Source: Nematostella vectensis (taxonomy: Eukaryota; Cnidaria; Anthozoa; Actiniaria; Edwardsiidae). Taken from it: DNA of 64,000 nucleotides. Positions within the stretch are counted from its first letter, which is position 1, and every line of letters begins with the position of its first letter. The DNA is taken from positions 9,733,070 to 9,797,069 of the forward strand of contig NC_064038.1 in assembly GCF_932526225.1 (NCBI RefSeq), read 5' to 3'. The translations under genes and the position numbers were made by a program. Below the pieces are notes generated by a model. That model worked only from the letters and a program-made list of their open reading frames with translations, did not search any database and was not told the origin of the DNA. Shown here one piece after another: positions 15,560 through 26,509 of the stretch.

Positions 15560-15905
15560 GTTGTCTATTTTTATAGGCTTTTGTGTTCCAATTCAATTAG
15601 TTAGTTTCCTTTTATTGTACATTGCAGTCCTATTCAGAATATTTGTAAGAGACTTGTGAGATTGTCTCTCGTTTTGTATTAAAGCAACCCCAAATCCTTT
15701 CAGTCAGCCAGTAGACATGGATTGAAGGATCTACAGTGTTGTAAGTACCACAGTAATCTTTATATTTTAAGTTGTTTTTCTCAATATTTTATGTTTTTCT
15801 TTTTGTAGTTCATGTAATTTATGTATTTCTATGTTTTAGTGAATCGTAAAATAAACGCATGTAAAAACACAAGTCTTGGCTGATTCATCATTCAAACACT
15901 ACGAT
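15560..15905 (+). mobile_element. Putative 5' LTR of BEL/Pao element (approximate)
   Basis: Non-coding AT-rich stretch immediately upstream of the element's leader and gag-like frames. Its distal part, about 15,826-15,885, contains TTTCTATGTTTTAGTGAAT and then TTGGCTGATTC. Both words recur in the same order at 21,531-21,565 downstream of the pol region, as expected for two LTR copies. The left boundary, any target-site duplication and the primer-binding site could not be fixed, so the coordinates are provisional. Confidence 0.45.
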
Positions 15906-15907
15906 GT

Positions 15908-16098
15908 CGCCGAGGAACCGAGACGGACGTCGGAAGGAGCGTTTACCGACGGGAACCCGAGGCGGACGTTGGAAGTAGCGTTTACCGACGAGAATCCGAG
16001 GCGGGCGTCGGAGGCAGCGTTTATCGACGAGACTCCGTGGCAGACATCGTAGGCGGTATTTACCGGCGGGAATCCGAGGCAAACGTCGGAGGTAGCGG
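15908..16098. repeat. 39-bp minisatellite in retroelement leader, ~5 copies
   Basis: Five diverged 39-bp units, each containing a CGAGGC(G) segment, then GACGTCGGA-like sequence, then AGCGTTTACCGACG. The array lies between the putative LTR and the gag-like frame. The period is a multiple of three, which leaves a minus-strand frame open; that frame is taken as a by-product. Confidence 0.85.
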
Positions 16099-16327
16099 CT
16101 ACGGCATTCAGGCGGAGGAGAGCTGGACTACTAGGGGAAGCGACAAAAAGACCGGCTGAACTAAGACTATTGCTGACAGCTACTGATGATAGGCTAGAGC
16201 TGAGTGATTGTTATAATCGTTATAAGGCAAAACGCCTGGAAAAATGCATCGTAAAACCTTTAAGAAGTTCGTGGACAGTCACGAGAGGTGTATTGTTTAA
16301 GAAAAGGATGACGTCAAAGCTAAGCAG

Positions 16328-18012
16328 ATGGAGAAATCCTACAGAGAATGTTTAGAGACAAAACAAGTGTTGGAGACTCGAATGGCGGCGTTGGAGGCGC
16401 AAAGCTCGAGGGGTTCAAGGCTGGACTTAGAACTTCTTCAAAAGAGACAAGAGTTGGAGCGACAGCTAGAGGAAGAAGAGGCGGAAGAGGAAAAGCGGAT
16501 GATGCTGCAACGAGCCGAAGAGGAAAAGCGGATGATGCTGCGACGAGCCGAAGAGGAAAAGCGGATGAAGCTGCGATGAGCCGAAGAGGAAACGCGTTTT
16601 AGGATACGCCAAGCGGTAGCAAGGCAAAGATTACAGATGTTCAATGCGGAGGCAGAGCTACAGAGAGCGAAGTTGAAGTCTGAGCGAGGCTCTGTGTGTA
16701 CGTCATCAGGGAAGAAATCGGAATTCTGATCTTGGAACGAAAAAAGGAAAGCGGAAGTCGGATTTTGGAAGGAACAGAGGAAAACCGGACGTCGGATCTT
16801 GGAACGAAAAAAGGAAACCGGAAGTAAAGACGTGGCTACAAGATGTCAATCCCGGAACCAAGATTCCCGATAGTGGGCAACCTGTGGACCCTTGGATGGA
16901 GGTAGTGAGAGCAATTCGCCAAGGCCCTTCTCTTCCAAGACTGGAACATCTAAAATTCTCCCTAGACCCGCTAGAATTCGCCACGTTCAAGACCAACTTT
17001 AGAGAAAACATCGAGAATAAGTTTCAAGACGGACATAGGAAACAAATGGAATGAAATGTTCCAATTCTCAATATATAAGTTCAAGATTCCGCATACAAGG
17101 AGTTCCTCTGACCAAAAACTTAATTCAAAATTTTAAAGAAATTTTGAAGAAATGAAATTTAGATATAAACGAGCAAAGTTGGCTTAATTTCTGATCAGAG
17201 CCCAACTTCTCCCTAAAAACAAGGAGAATTCATAATTTGAAAATTTGAAAATTGCACTTCAAGCCTCATATCTCGAAGACGAATCCACAAGAAAAAAAAT
17301 ACTTTTTGATATGTTGGTTTACATAACATAAGGAACTCTATGCAAAAATTCAAGCTTACCAAACTTAACCAGACCTTATTTTAGGAAAACAGATACAAAC
17401 GCAGATGCGTACTTGAAGATCCTTACTGAGTAACAAATTCGCCGCGATGGTGCGTCGTTGCTGGACTTTGCACGCCGTCTGGAAGATATTGAGAGAGTAA
17501 TGCGGATGCTGGGAGATGTGTACTACAATAGGATCAACAACGAGGAAATAATTGTTCTGTTGATGAAAAAGCTTCTCGATGATAGTCTCAAGAGAAGGTG
17601 GGCGGAGCGTGCAGGCGATCTGATTCTGGCAAGAGGTTTTGTGACTTTCGAAGATTTTGTGAAGTTCGTGCGCGGTACTGCAGACAGGATGAACAATCGC
17701 TATGGCAAGGAACTGAAAAGCGACAAGGTTAGGTCAAGAAGCAAACCTGCAGCAAGCCAAGTAACTACACTAGCAACTGAGAATGAGAACACTACAGATG
17801 AGAGGGCCAAGCGTAGTTCTCCAAAGTGTCATCAATGCGACGGTCCGCATCCAACGTGGAGATGTTTCGCATTCAAGAAGCTGTCAGTTGAAAATAGATG
17901 GAAGGCGGTGATCAAGAACAAGCTATGCAGACGATGCTTGGATGACGGTCATTTCGCAAAAGATTGTCACAGAGGCTTCACCTGTAGACGGCGACTGTGG
18001 ATAAGAACATCA
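16328..18012 (+). pseudogene. BEL/Pao retrotransposon gag-like region, broken
   Basis: Three separated segments make up a Pao-type gag. At 16,328-16,580 there is a Glu/Lys/Arg-rich coiled coil containing an 11-residue (33-bp) repeat expanded about threefold. Near 16,830-17,030 there is the start of a DUF1759-like domain (LPRLE..KF..DPLEF). At 17,458-18,012 the rest of that domain is followed by two Cys-rich knuckles, CHQC...WRC and CRRC..DGHFAKDC, which are characteristic of BEL/Pao gag. Stops, frame changes and about 400 bp of apparently foreign or degenerate sequence (about 17,040-17,440) separate the parts, so no functional polyprotein is encoded here. Confidence 0.85.
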
Positions 18013-20639
18013 TGATCTTCTACACCCAAGTGACGTTGCAGCCAAGAGTTCTCCAGTAGACAGATCGTCGATGAAAACAGTAAGTGCAGTACAGACGGGA
18101 CCCAGACGTATCTGCTTCAAAGTCGTTCCAGTAAAAGTTTCCAACCCAAGAAACGTAAGTATAAAGCTGGTGTGTGCGTTTTTTCAACAACGGATCAGAT
18201 GTCAGTTTATGTCTGAGCTCGCTGGTAGACGAACTGGAGATCGATCACGGACCAGCATCCAATCTCACCATCAGTACCGTGAGTGGCCGGACGGAGTCGT
18301 CGGTATGGAAAGTTTCACTTGATGGTGTCGACGAGTCAAGGAGTCGACGGTGGACCGAAGTTTAGTCTCGATGGACTGGTGACTACATCAGCTATACCTG
18401 CCAACAAGTCACACATCGCTTCCGCGGAAGAAGTAAGCCGTTGGTCGCACTTAGAAGTTGTCGTGCTCCCAAAGGTTTGAAGAGGATCTGGAGGTATCCA
18501 TTCTGATAGGCGCGGACCGAGCAGACATCATTGAAGCTGAAGCGGAAAAGAGAGCAGGGGAAGAGACGAACCCTACGCAGTAAGGACGATTCTTGGATGA
18601 ACAGACTATGGTCCTATGGGATCAAGTACTTCTATTGAAGCAGAGGCCACTGAGAACACAAGTACAGTCTTCTTGACTTGTCGAGAGTTCTACAGACGAC
18701 AGCTGACTTAATTGACCATGACCCTTCAATCGAGGACAGATTGGCGGACGAGATCATGGAAAATTCGGCGCGTCTAGTCAACGGAAACTACGAGATCAAG
18801 TTACCGTTTGTCACGACCCTCCAGGGTTCCCTGATAGTTATCCTACTGCTAAAAAGAGACTGGAGTACCTGAGACGCAGGTTTGAAAAGGACTCTCTTCT
18901 TAAAGATCAATACAGCGCAGTGCTAAAGAAGTATGAGCTCTTCTAGGCAAGTTCCAGACAAAAAGGAAACGAGAAGAGGAAGCATGGGAGGCTATGGTAT
19001 CTACCACAACATGCTGTGTGGCAAGAAAAAAAAAACCGGACCCGAGAGTTGTCTTCGACTGCGCAGCTAAGAGCGGAGGAACGTCGTTAAATGAAGAGCT
19101 AATGCAAGGTCCTGATAACACAAGGAAGCTCATCGGAGTACTTCTGCGCTTCCGTGTGCGATGTATAGCCGAAGGCGGCAGATATAAGAAGAATGTTTCA
19201 CCAAGTGCTGTTTACACCAGAGGACAGAGGAGCGCTCTGTTATCTATGGTGCCCGGATGGTGATCTATCGAAAGACCCAAAGACTCACCAAATGTTAGTA
19301 CACATTTTCGGTGCCAAGTCATCCCCGAGTGTTACAAGCTTCGCTCTTCGCATAACAGCTAGAGACAACGCAGACAAGTTCCCCTCTGAATTAGTTGAAG
19401 CAGTCCTAAGGGATTTCTACGTTGATGATCTACTAAAGTCATTCCAAAGTGCAAGTGAAGCCACTGCCACCAGCAGTCAACTCTGTGAACTCTTAAGTAA
19501 AGGAGGATTTGAGCTTACTAAGTGGTTATCGAACAACAGAGAAGTGATGCAGACGTTTCAACCGGAAGATCTGGCACCGAGTTTCAAGGACCTTAATTTG
19601 GACAGCGATGAACCTCGCAGTCAGAAAGTATACCCGGAAGCTAGAAGAGGTGTCTTGGCGTCAGTGGCTGATGTGTATGACCCATGGGGGCTTGCAAGCC
19701 CTTTCATTCTACCTGGAAGGCAGATCAACCAGCTCTGCGGGCTGAAGTATGGATGGGACGAGAATCTCTCACCGGATCTTTTACTCAGACGGAGGACGTG
19801 GAAAGAAGGTGTACACAGTCATCAGTCTTCACTTCACATACCAAGATGCTTTCCCCCAGGTTTCGGGAGAATGGTACGCACTGACATACACCACTTTGCA
19901 GATGCATCGCAAGATAATGGTTATGGAGCAGTGACGTATCTTCGCCTTGAGAATAAAGAAGGTCGGATTCATTGCTCGTTCGTATTTGGAAAATCAAGAG
20001 TAAAGCCTCTCAGAAGTTCAATGACGGTTCCAAAGCTAGACTTAACAGCAGCAACCCTCATGACCCAGATGAACGAGCTAAAACTGAAAGAGCTAGAAGG
20101 AAGAGTCAAGGTTGATAAAGTGTTCTATTGTTTGATTGTCCTGCGATATGATTGTGAATACAAGAAGAAGATTTACAACATTCGTCGCCAACTTTGTAGC
20201 ACTTATCAGACAGAGGTCCGAACCAAGTGAATGGCGCTACGTCAAGGCTGAACACAACCCAGCAGACTACGCTTTAAGAGGCTTGAGTGCTTTAGATGAA
20301 GACAAGCTAACCATATGGAGAAGAAGACAAGACTTTCTATGGAAACATTGCTCTGAATGGCCACAGCAACCAACGGGAATCTTACCTGAGCTATCCGAGG
20401 AGGAAGAGGAGGGGGAGGGTGTTAAGAAGGAGAAGACGTCGATGCTGTGTGCTGTCTCGTCTGAAGTGGAATCGATGTTTAAGCGCTATTTATCATGGAA
20501 GAAGCTTGTACGCTGCATCGCTTGGCTAAGACAAAGTGTCGTAAACTCTAAATATATATTCAATAAAATTCCGCATAGAAGAAACGTATTCGGGATCCAG
20601 GTTTTTATTTATCTGGTACTCAGCGTAAAATCAAGCTAA
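18013..20639 (+). pseudogene. BEL/Pao pol region (protease, RT, RNase H), broken and 3'-truncated
   Basis: A retropepsin-like segment near 18,170-18,480 has NNGS where the family has a catalytic D-[ST]-G. Reverse transcriptase spans about 18,990-19,480 and contains the YVDD catalytic box; a frameshift near 19,160-19,195 splits it. The Pao RT connection follows, then RNase H near 19,880-20,250 with a FADAS start and a second frame change near 20,130, continuing to the typical EHNPAD segment. Similarity stops near 20,550, before any integrase zinc finger or DDE core. This is a dead, truncated copy. The family call rests on remembered BEL/Pao motifs. Confidence 0.87.
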
Positions 20640-20684
20640 GTGAAGTGCTCTTATTTTGTTATTTTGTTTACTGGGAGGGACACA

Positions 20685-20995
20685 CTAGTCTGCTTAGCAG
20701 CTGCTCTCAGTGTCACAAGTCGTGCTTAACAAGGCATGCGTGACAAGGCATGCGTGACAAGTCGTACGTGACAAGGCATGCGTGACAAGGCATGCGTGAC
20801 AAGGCATGTGTAACAAGGCATGCGTGAAAAGGCATGCGTGACAAGTCGTGCGTGACAAGGCATGCGTGACAAGGCATGCGTGACAAGTCGTACGTGACAA
20901 GGCATGCGTGACAAGGCATGCGTGACAAGGCATGTGTAACAAGGCATGCGTGAAAAGGCATGCGTGATACTAGGAGCAGCTGATAAGCAGACTAG
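20685..20995. mobile_element. Minisatellite bounded by 22-bp terminal inverted repeats
   Basis: Left repeat 20,685-20,706 starts CTAGTCTGCTTA. Right repeat 20,974-20,995 is its reverse complement with a single mismatch in 22. Between them 18 units of 14 bp (AAGGCATGCGTGAC and variants, 20,717-20,968) fill nearly the whole interior. The structure is like a MITE whose core is a tandem repeat. No clear target-site duplication was identified and there is no coding capacity. Confidence 0.8.
20717..20968. repeat. 14-bp minisatellite with 126-bp higher-order unit
   Basis: Eighteen 14-bp units. Variant order (AAGTCGT, GGC, GGC, AAGTCGTAC, GGC, GGC, TGTGTAAC, GTGAA, GTGAC) repeats once, giving two 126-bp blocks of nine units. 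The AAGGCATGCGTGAC unit carries the palindromic core GCATGC. Minus-strand frames through it are only the repeat read as protein. Confidence 0.93.
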
Positions 20996-21530
20996 AGACA
21001 GAAAAATCTGTGCTAGAATACCATAAAAGATCTAATAAACGCCCGGGGCGTTTTGACATTAAGCAGGTCAGTAGAAGCCAAACTCAGATTGATTAAATTT
21101 GATTTATATTCGATTTATTTGATTTATATGTCGTTTGTTTTGAAGCTGAAAGGGAGGGGGGCGTTTGTTAGAGAGGGGCGTCTAATACAAACTTAGGCTA
21201 AGTGTGTGTGGGGGGGACATTCCTTAGATACTTCAAAAGGCGTTCTTTAAATAGGTGGCGTTTATTCAAATCAAAGTTGATTAAGAACAATAATAATTAA
21301 AGCAATAACCTATTAGTTCCTTATGTAAAATGTATAAGAGTTTTTAAAAGTTAGAACAATACTTATATCTCAGGCTGAATGTGTTTCCATGTATGTAGGT
21401 ACTATACCGGAGGCCTTCTCGATGACGTCATGAATAGCAAGTGGCCGGATGGGACCCTGAAGTATTATGGGTAAGAGCGACAGGGGTGGGGGGAATGGGT
21501 CATCATATTATGAAATAATAACAATTAATT
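20996..21530. other. Intergenic, no gene seen
   Basis: AT-rich sequence between the inverted-repeat minisatellite and the LTR scrap. No coding, RNA or structured element was recognised. It may be inserted or rearranged DNA replacing the missing integrase end of the BEL/Pao copy. Confidence 0.5.
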
Positions 21531-21565
21531 TTTCTATGTTTTAGTGAATCGTATTGGCTGATTCG
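21531..21565 (+). mobile_element. LTR remnant of the BEL/Pao copy
   Basis: Shares TTTCTATGTTTTAGTGAAT followed by CGTA with the putative 5' LTR at about 15,828, then resumes at TTGGCTGATTC after lacking about 27 bp present in the 5' copy. The similarity is too short to define an LTR border, but order and position (downstream of pol, same strand) fit a 3' LTR fragment. Confidence 0.55.
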
Positions 21566-21776
21566 CCGCACTTTGAAAGCTTGAGAATACAGAAATGTAG
21601 AAATAAAACCACCAGACAGCCTCTATCTGCTTTTGCGGTTTGTGATGTGCCTTGTGGTCGACAACAACGCAGACTTATATTATTTAAACGATATTTCGGC
21701 CTGCTTTCTTGCGGTTTGTAACGTGAAGGATGCATGGTCTGTCGAAATATTGTTTTAACCATATAATAGAGGTATG

Positions 21777-22461
21777 GGTAAGGGGTAAGTGAAGAGGAGG
21801 GTGAGGGTAGAGGTAAAGGAGAGGGTGATGGTAGAGGCTAGGGTAAAGGAGAAGATGAGGGTAGAGGTAAAGAAGAGGGTGATGGTAAGGGCTAGGGTAA
21901 AGGAGAGGGTGATGGTAGAGATAAGGGTAAAGGAGATGGTGAGGGTAGAGGTAAATGAGAGGGTGATGGAAGAGGCTAGGGTAAAGGAGAGGGTGAGGGT
22001 AGAGGTAAGGGTGAAGGGGAGGGTGATGGTAGAGGCTAGGGTTAAAAAGAGGGTGAGGGTAGAGATAAGAATAAAGGAGAGGGTGAGGGTAGAGGCAAGG
22101 GTAAAAGAGAGGGTAACGATAGAAGAGTTAAGGGTTAAGGAGAGGGTGAGGGTCGAGGTAAGGGTAAAGGAAAGGGTGAGAGTAGAGATAAGGGTAAAGG
22201 AGAGGGTGATGGTATTTGTAGGAGTGAAGGAGAGGGTGATGGTATTGGTAAGGGTGAAGGAGAGGGTGATGGTATTGGTAAGGGTGAAGGAGAGGGTGAG
22301 GGTAGAGGTAAGGGTTACGGAGAGGGAGAGGGTAGAGGTAAGGGTAAAGGAGAGGGTGATGGTAGAGGTAAGGGTAAAGGATAGGGTGATGGTAGAGGTA
22401 AGAGTTAAGGAGAGGGTGATGATAGAGGTAAGGGTTAAGGAGAGGGTGAGGGTAGAGGTAA
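21777..22461. repeat. 30-bp G-rich minisatellite, ~23 copies
   Basis: Head-to-tail 30-bp units of the form AGAGGGTGAT, GGTAGAGGTA, AGGGTAAAGG. The plus strand has three or four GGG or GG runs per unit, so G-quadruplex formation is plausible. Because 30 is divisible by three, long frames run on both strands (about 245 codons plus, about 119 minus) with decapeptide repeats. These are by-products of the repeat. Confidence 0.93.
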
Positions 22462-23373
22462 GAACTATCAGCTCTGATAACGACCACGATTTTAGCCCGT
22501 TTGCAGGCGCTTACCCGGAGTTTTAAACTATTCTCACCGCATAAATTATTGGAATATCACCGATCGCTCTGAGTTTAACCAATCATAGAATCCCAGGGGA
22601 CTCTCCGCATGCATTTGGGTCATGCTCGTCTTTCAGTCTTCGCTCGTCGGAAGACAAACGTACTTTCACCCTCCCTCCCTTGGTGGCGGTTGAAACACGC
22701 CCACCTTATCCTTTACGCATACCTATTGCCAAGACAGGAGAGGACACTTTCCATAACTTAGATTGCTCCGACATGACAATGGGGTGTGGTGAAAATATGT
22801 TACTGTGTTTACCCAGTACTTTTATCCATGCTTACATGGAGTTTTGCACTTTGTACCCAGTCTCAGTTAGTCAGCTCGAACGCGGCCTGAACAATACAAC
22901 GACTTAGCGCACAGCAAAAAATACCGGGTAAAAGCTTTCTGCTCTATAAACTCTGTAATTCTGAGCTTTTGCAAGCGACTATCTCAAAGATAAGACCGGC
23001 AATATCATTTTGCATGGAACTTTATTAACATAAACAACAGACATGCACTTCACTAAAAAGGTTCATTGACAAATAATAAATGAATGCACCTCTTGGGGGC
23101 GACTAACTTCTTTTGTTTGCGTCACTGGTCTCAACCAAGGGTACATTCTCATAGCTCCTGTAGTGACCACAATTTACAATTCCTGTGGTGGTCGCCCGCG
23201 AGATCCTGGACTTCAGCCGGTCGCCCGCGAGGGCCTGGGCTTCAGCCAAACAAGCCTTAGGCCACACCTTGCACTTTATTCAACTTTGAAGGAAAAATAT
23301 GCAATGTCATTTTGAAATAACTATCAAAAAGCAAAGTTGAAGTAAAGACCTGCTCTTGCGCAGTAAAGTGCTA
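22462..23373. other. Intergenic, no gene seen
   Basis: No supported gene. A short direct duplication (GGTCGCCCGCGAG, then CCTGG, then CTTCAGCC, twice) lies at about 23,187-23,248. Confidence 0.5.
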
Positions 23374-23715
23374 TACACTTTTTTTATATAAGAACGTCTA
23401 ATTTTTAGTTGAGGCTGGGTCATTAAGGCTGCCCGAACGCTGTTATACGGCAAACTGCCTCCGTCATCGGTATTTAACACTTACTTAACGATGTTCTTAA
23501 ATTTTAGTTCTTATAAAATATAGTACCCAATGAATTATTTGTAGAAGAATTACACAAATTATCAATAGCAATATAATATAAATGTTGTTATTAATGAACG
23601 CTATATACACATAACACTAAAAAAGCAAATTGTTGCTGCTACTTGAGCCTCGGCATGTTCTTAAAATTTGGTGAATCTCAGCCTGGACGTTCTTATAAAA
23701 AAGGTGATTATAAAA
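23374..23715 (+). mobile_element. AAGAACGTC inverted-repeat element, copy 1
   Basis: About 342 bp. The left end reads CACTTTTTTTATATAAGAAC then GTCTAATTTTTAGTTGAGGC. The right end is GCCTGGACGTTCTTATAAAA then AAGGTG, so the outer ~20 bp are inverted repeats. Internal sequence, including TATAGTACCCAATG near 23,520, matches the copy at 28,852-29,461. A TA dinucleotide precedes the left end. It is non-coding and MITE-like. Confidence 0.75.
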
Positions 23716-24460
23716 AAAATGTAAGACTAGATTAGAGCCTAACAAGTCATTACAAGGCATAGATGCCTGGACTCGGGTTTATTACATATATACTCTTTTT
23801 TTTTATAAGAACCTTTTTATAAGAACGTCCAGCCTCAACATGCTAAGAACATGCCAAGGCTCAGATAGTAGATCTTTTTTAGTCCTAATGCGTTCTAAAA
23901 TGTAGAATCAACTTGTGCTAATAGTTGCAACCTTATTATTGCTATTGATCGTTAGTATAATTCTCTTCCTAATAATTAATTGGCTATTATATTCTTAAAT
24001 ACAAGGAAAATTTATAACTAGATAAATTGTAGTTAATGATAAGCGACCTGGTCACTCATAACAAAGCAGCTAGAGCGGGACTATTACTTGCCTTTAACCC
24101 AACCATAGGACTTCTAAGTGAAGCGTAATTAGTGTGGCTTCAATGGTAAACAACTTGGGGTATTAAGTAATCAAATGATTAAAAGTCCTTTTGTTATTCA
24201 CGTCAAGCCCATCTTATGTCCCCTAGTGGCTCGTTGTTTGCCCTGGCCAATCACATGCCAGTATTCCTACCGCCAAGCAATCTAATGTTTGCCTCGTCCA
24301 CGTTGTCTATCATTCATTCCTAGTTTGTTCCTGCAAATTCGTAGGATGGGTAAGGTCATGGGATCGACTCCTCCCGACTGAATTTTCGGATCCGAATTTT
24401 CCAACAACATTTTACACATACATAACTATCCTAACTCATAAGTTTCCTGGGCGCTCGCAG

Positions 24461-25060
24461 GAGCTCATGAAGTATTTAAGCCTTATCCGCTACGCTGTCC
24501 GGGCTCATAAGGGGTTTGGTTGGGCTATTTATGATAAAAAATTTAGGCGGCAAGCAGCTTCTAACATAGGGTTAGTGTGGTCGGAAATAGATCAACACCT
24601 CTGGCTCACTATTTTCACCGTTTCTCCTGAGGTGATGAGAGAGGAGTATTCTCTTTTTTTCAAGGGACCCTCTAGTGTGTCTGCAGGGGTAGCAAATGCA
24701 GGCACCTGTAACATCTACAATGGAAGGGGATCGTTCACTTGTGAGCTCTGCCAATACAAGTATGCATGCAATAGATCTCACCCGGGATATCCTGCCCCCT
24801 TAGGGAACAAGGCAAGGGGAGGGACCGGGATGGGGAACGGAACAGGGAGAAGCAGGGATCATCTCGTAAGCATAAGTAAGCAACACACCCCCTCCCTTCC
24901 AACACCTATCAACGTTACTAGGTTAGAGGAAGCTTTATCTAAGCACCCAGACCAGTCGTTTGTTTCCACTTTATGCCAAAGCCTCCGTTACGGGGTGGAT
25001 GTTAGTTTTAAGGGTACCCGCGCAGCTAAGCCAGCAAAAAACTGCCTTTGAGCAACCCGA
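24461..25060 (+). pseudogene. DIRS-like retroelement gag/RT-linker fragment
   Basis: An open segment of about 194 codons. Residues 1-65 (Lys-Tyr-Leu-Ser-Leu..., with FGWAIYDKKFR and LWLTIFTV) resemble the protein encoded upstream of RT in tyrosine-recombinase retroelements of animals. A Cys/His cluster follows (CNIYNG...CELC..KYAC), then a Gly/Arg-rich linker, and a TPINV...LEEALSKHPD segment that normally leads into reverse transcriptase. Reverse transcriptase itself is missing: the next frame resumes at an EQPDVVSANLE segment and then jumps directly to RNase H. The N-terminal part of gag is also absent. Family similarity is from memory. Confidence 0.65.
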
Positions 25061-25109
25061 TGTTGTATCAGCTAACCTAGAAGATCCTAACATAGAGATC
25101 TACACATGT

Positions 25110-25275
25110 GGCAAACCTTTTTTTCAGATTGGAACGGGGCTAGCTTTTTCTTACTCCTTACTTGGGTTGACTCAGACTCCCTCTATCTTCACACAGATGC
25201 ATCTGGGACTATTGGGTTTAGGGGCATATTTAGGCCCCATTGATATCAAGGTCGTTTGCATAACCATCAAAAACT
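25110..25275 (+). pseudogene. DIRS-like RNase H fragment
   Basis: One frame reads a W.D.DSLYLHTDASGTIGFRG stretch, matching the start of the RNase H domain of DIRS-type elements with its first catalytic Asp in TDAS. A stop follows at the GPI/H* position near 25,239. No RT motif such as YxDD lies upstream, so the RT domain has been deleted between about 25,090 and 25,110. Confidence 0.65.
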
Positions 25276-26509
25276 TTCTTATCCCGGCATCAGCATTGCA
25301 TGGCAGGAATTATTTGCAGACAGTTTGCCCGTGAGCGAGGAAACCCTGGTACATTATGTCACCTAGGTGGCCAGGTCTATCAAATACTCTTCCATGAAAA
25401 ACCAGCTAGCTGCCATGCCAACAAAGCATTGAGATCAACTTTAAACAGTTTCTTCTCCTGCAATTAGTCTTGCGAGGCATCAAGCGTGAGCAAAGCTGTT
25501 CACAGAGAAAACGCCTCCCTTTCACAATAAGGCATCTACGTCTATTGTCTCTTATCAATATCCCACACCCCTAACACAGACTCTATTATGGTTTTGGCAG
25601 CTATGACACTAGCCTTCTTTGATTTTTTCGTTTGGGTGAGCTCACTTGCAACAGCAATTTTCAACCAGCTATACATCTCTCTCCCTCAGACATCACTTTT
25701 CTACCACTCTCTAGCTCACCTGACTGTATGCCTGTTAGAATGAAGGTGTTCCTCAGACATCACTTTTCTACCACTCTAGCTCACCTGACTATATGCCTGT
25801 TAGAATGAAGGTGTTCCTCAGACATCACTTTTCTACCACTCTCTAGCTCACCTGACTATATGCCTGTTGGAATGAAGGTGTTCCTCAGACATCACTTTTC
25901 TACCACTCTCTAGCTCACCTGACTATATGCCTGTTAGAATGAAGGTGTTCCTCAGACATCACTTTTCTACCACTCTAGCTCACCTGACTATATGCCTGTT
26001 AGAATGAAGGTGTTCCTCAGACATCACTTTTCTACCACTCTAGCTCACCTGACTATATGCCTGTTAGAATGAAGGTGTCTAAAACTGATCCCTTTCGCAC
26101 GGGTCAGACTATGATCATAGGAAAGACATGTCAACCACTGTGACCAGTAAAGGCAATGCAATCAGATTTAACAATGGGTCCACAATATGCCCCCCTTTTT
26201 ACATACCGATCGGGAAAGTTATTAACCAAGCAAGTTATCACATGAGAGACCAGACATCAACTCTCTATGTCAGGCTTTAACTCCTCTGACTTTGCAGGCC
26301 ATAGCTATAGAATAGTTGCTGCCTCCACAGCCGGCTCAGTAGGCCTTCCCCCCTGGCTAATAAAAACACTAGGACGCTGGTCTTCGGGTTGCTTTGAACG
26401 CTATATCAGATACCCTCATTCTCTACTTTTCGGGGTTTCAAACAAATTAATGGGATTTCCTCGTGGGGAGGCGTCTATGGGAAAAACACTTCGTGTATTT
26501 GTGGGGTGA
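25276..26509 (+). pseudogene. Tyrosine recombinase of DIRS-like element, disrupted
   Basis: An N-terminal SAM-like region (ARSIKYSSMKNQLAAM near 25,375) is followed by FFRLGELT near 25,620-25,660, which carries the first catalytic Arg. The C-terminal catalytic part is intact in one frame at 26,267-26,509: AGHSYRIVAAST (the H-x-x-R box), LGRWSSGCFERYI (the H/W position and nucleophile Tyr). Between the halves, a 65/67-bp unit has expanded to six copies. Neither length is a multiple of three, so the frame is destroyed. Several stops also lie between 25,360 and 25,600. The enzyme would recombine circular cDNA into the host during retrotransposition; this copy cannot. Confidence 0.8.
25684..26079 (+). 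repeat. 65/67-bp tandem expansion within recombinase gene
   Basis: Six copies beginning CCTCAGACATCACTTTTC at 25,684, 25,751, 25,816, 25,883, 25,950 and 26,015. Spacing is 67, 65, 67, 67 and 65 bp; the difference is a CT dinucleotide in CTCTCTAG versus CTCTAG. The first copy reads as coding sequence in frame with FFRLGELT, so the expansion arose from the recombinase gene itself. Confidence 0.95.

Noticed and set aside
15888..16082. 64-codon Arg/Pro-rich minus-strand frame
   Set aside because: It runs through the 39-bp minisatellite on the strand opposite to the retroelement genes.
20694..20961. Three overlapping minus-strand frames of 73-82 codons
   Set aside because: All are the same 14-bp minisatellite read in three frames.
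21789..22526. Long frames on both strands (245 and 119 codons) with decapeptide repeats
   Set aside because: They exist only because the 30-bp minisatellite is divisible by three and lacks stops. No splice signals or non-repetitive coding sequence.
22680..22907. 75-codon plus-strand frame
   Set aside because: No domain, promoter or splice evidence; in repeat-rich DNA.
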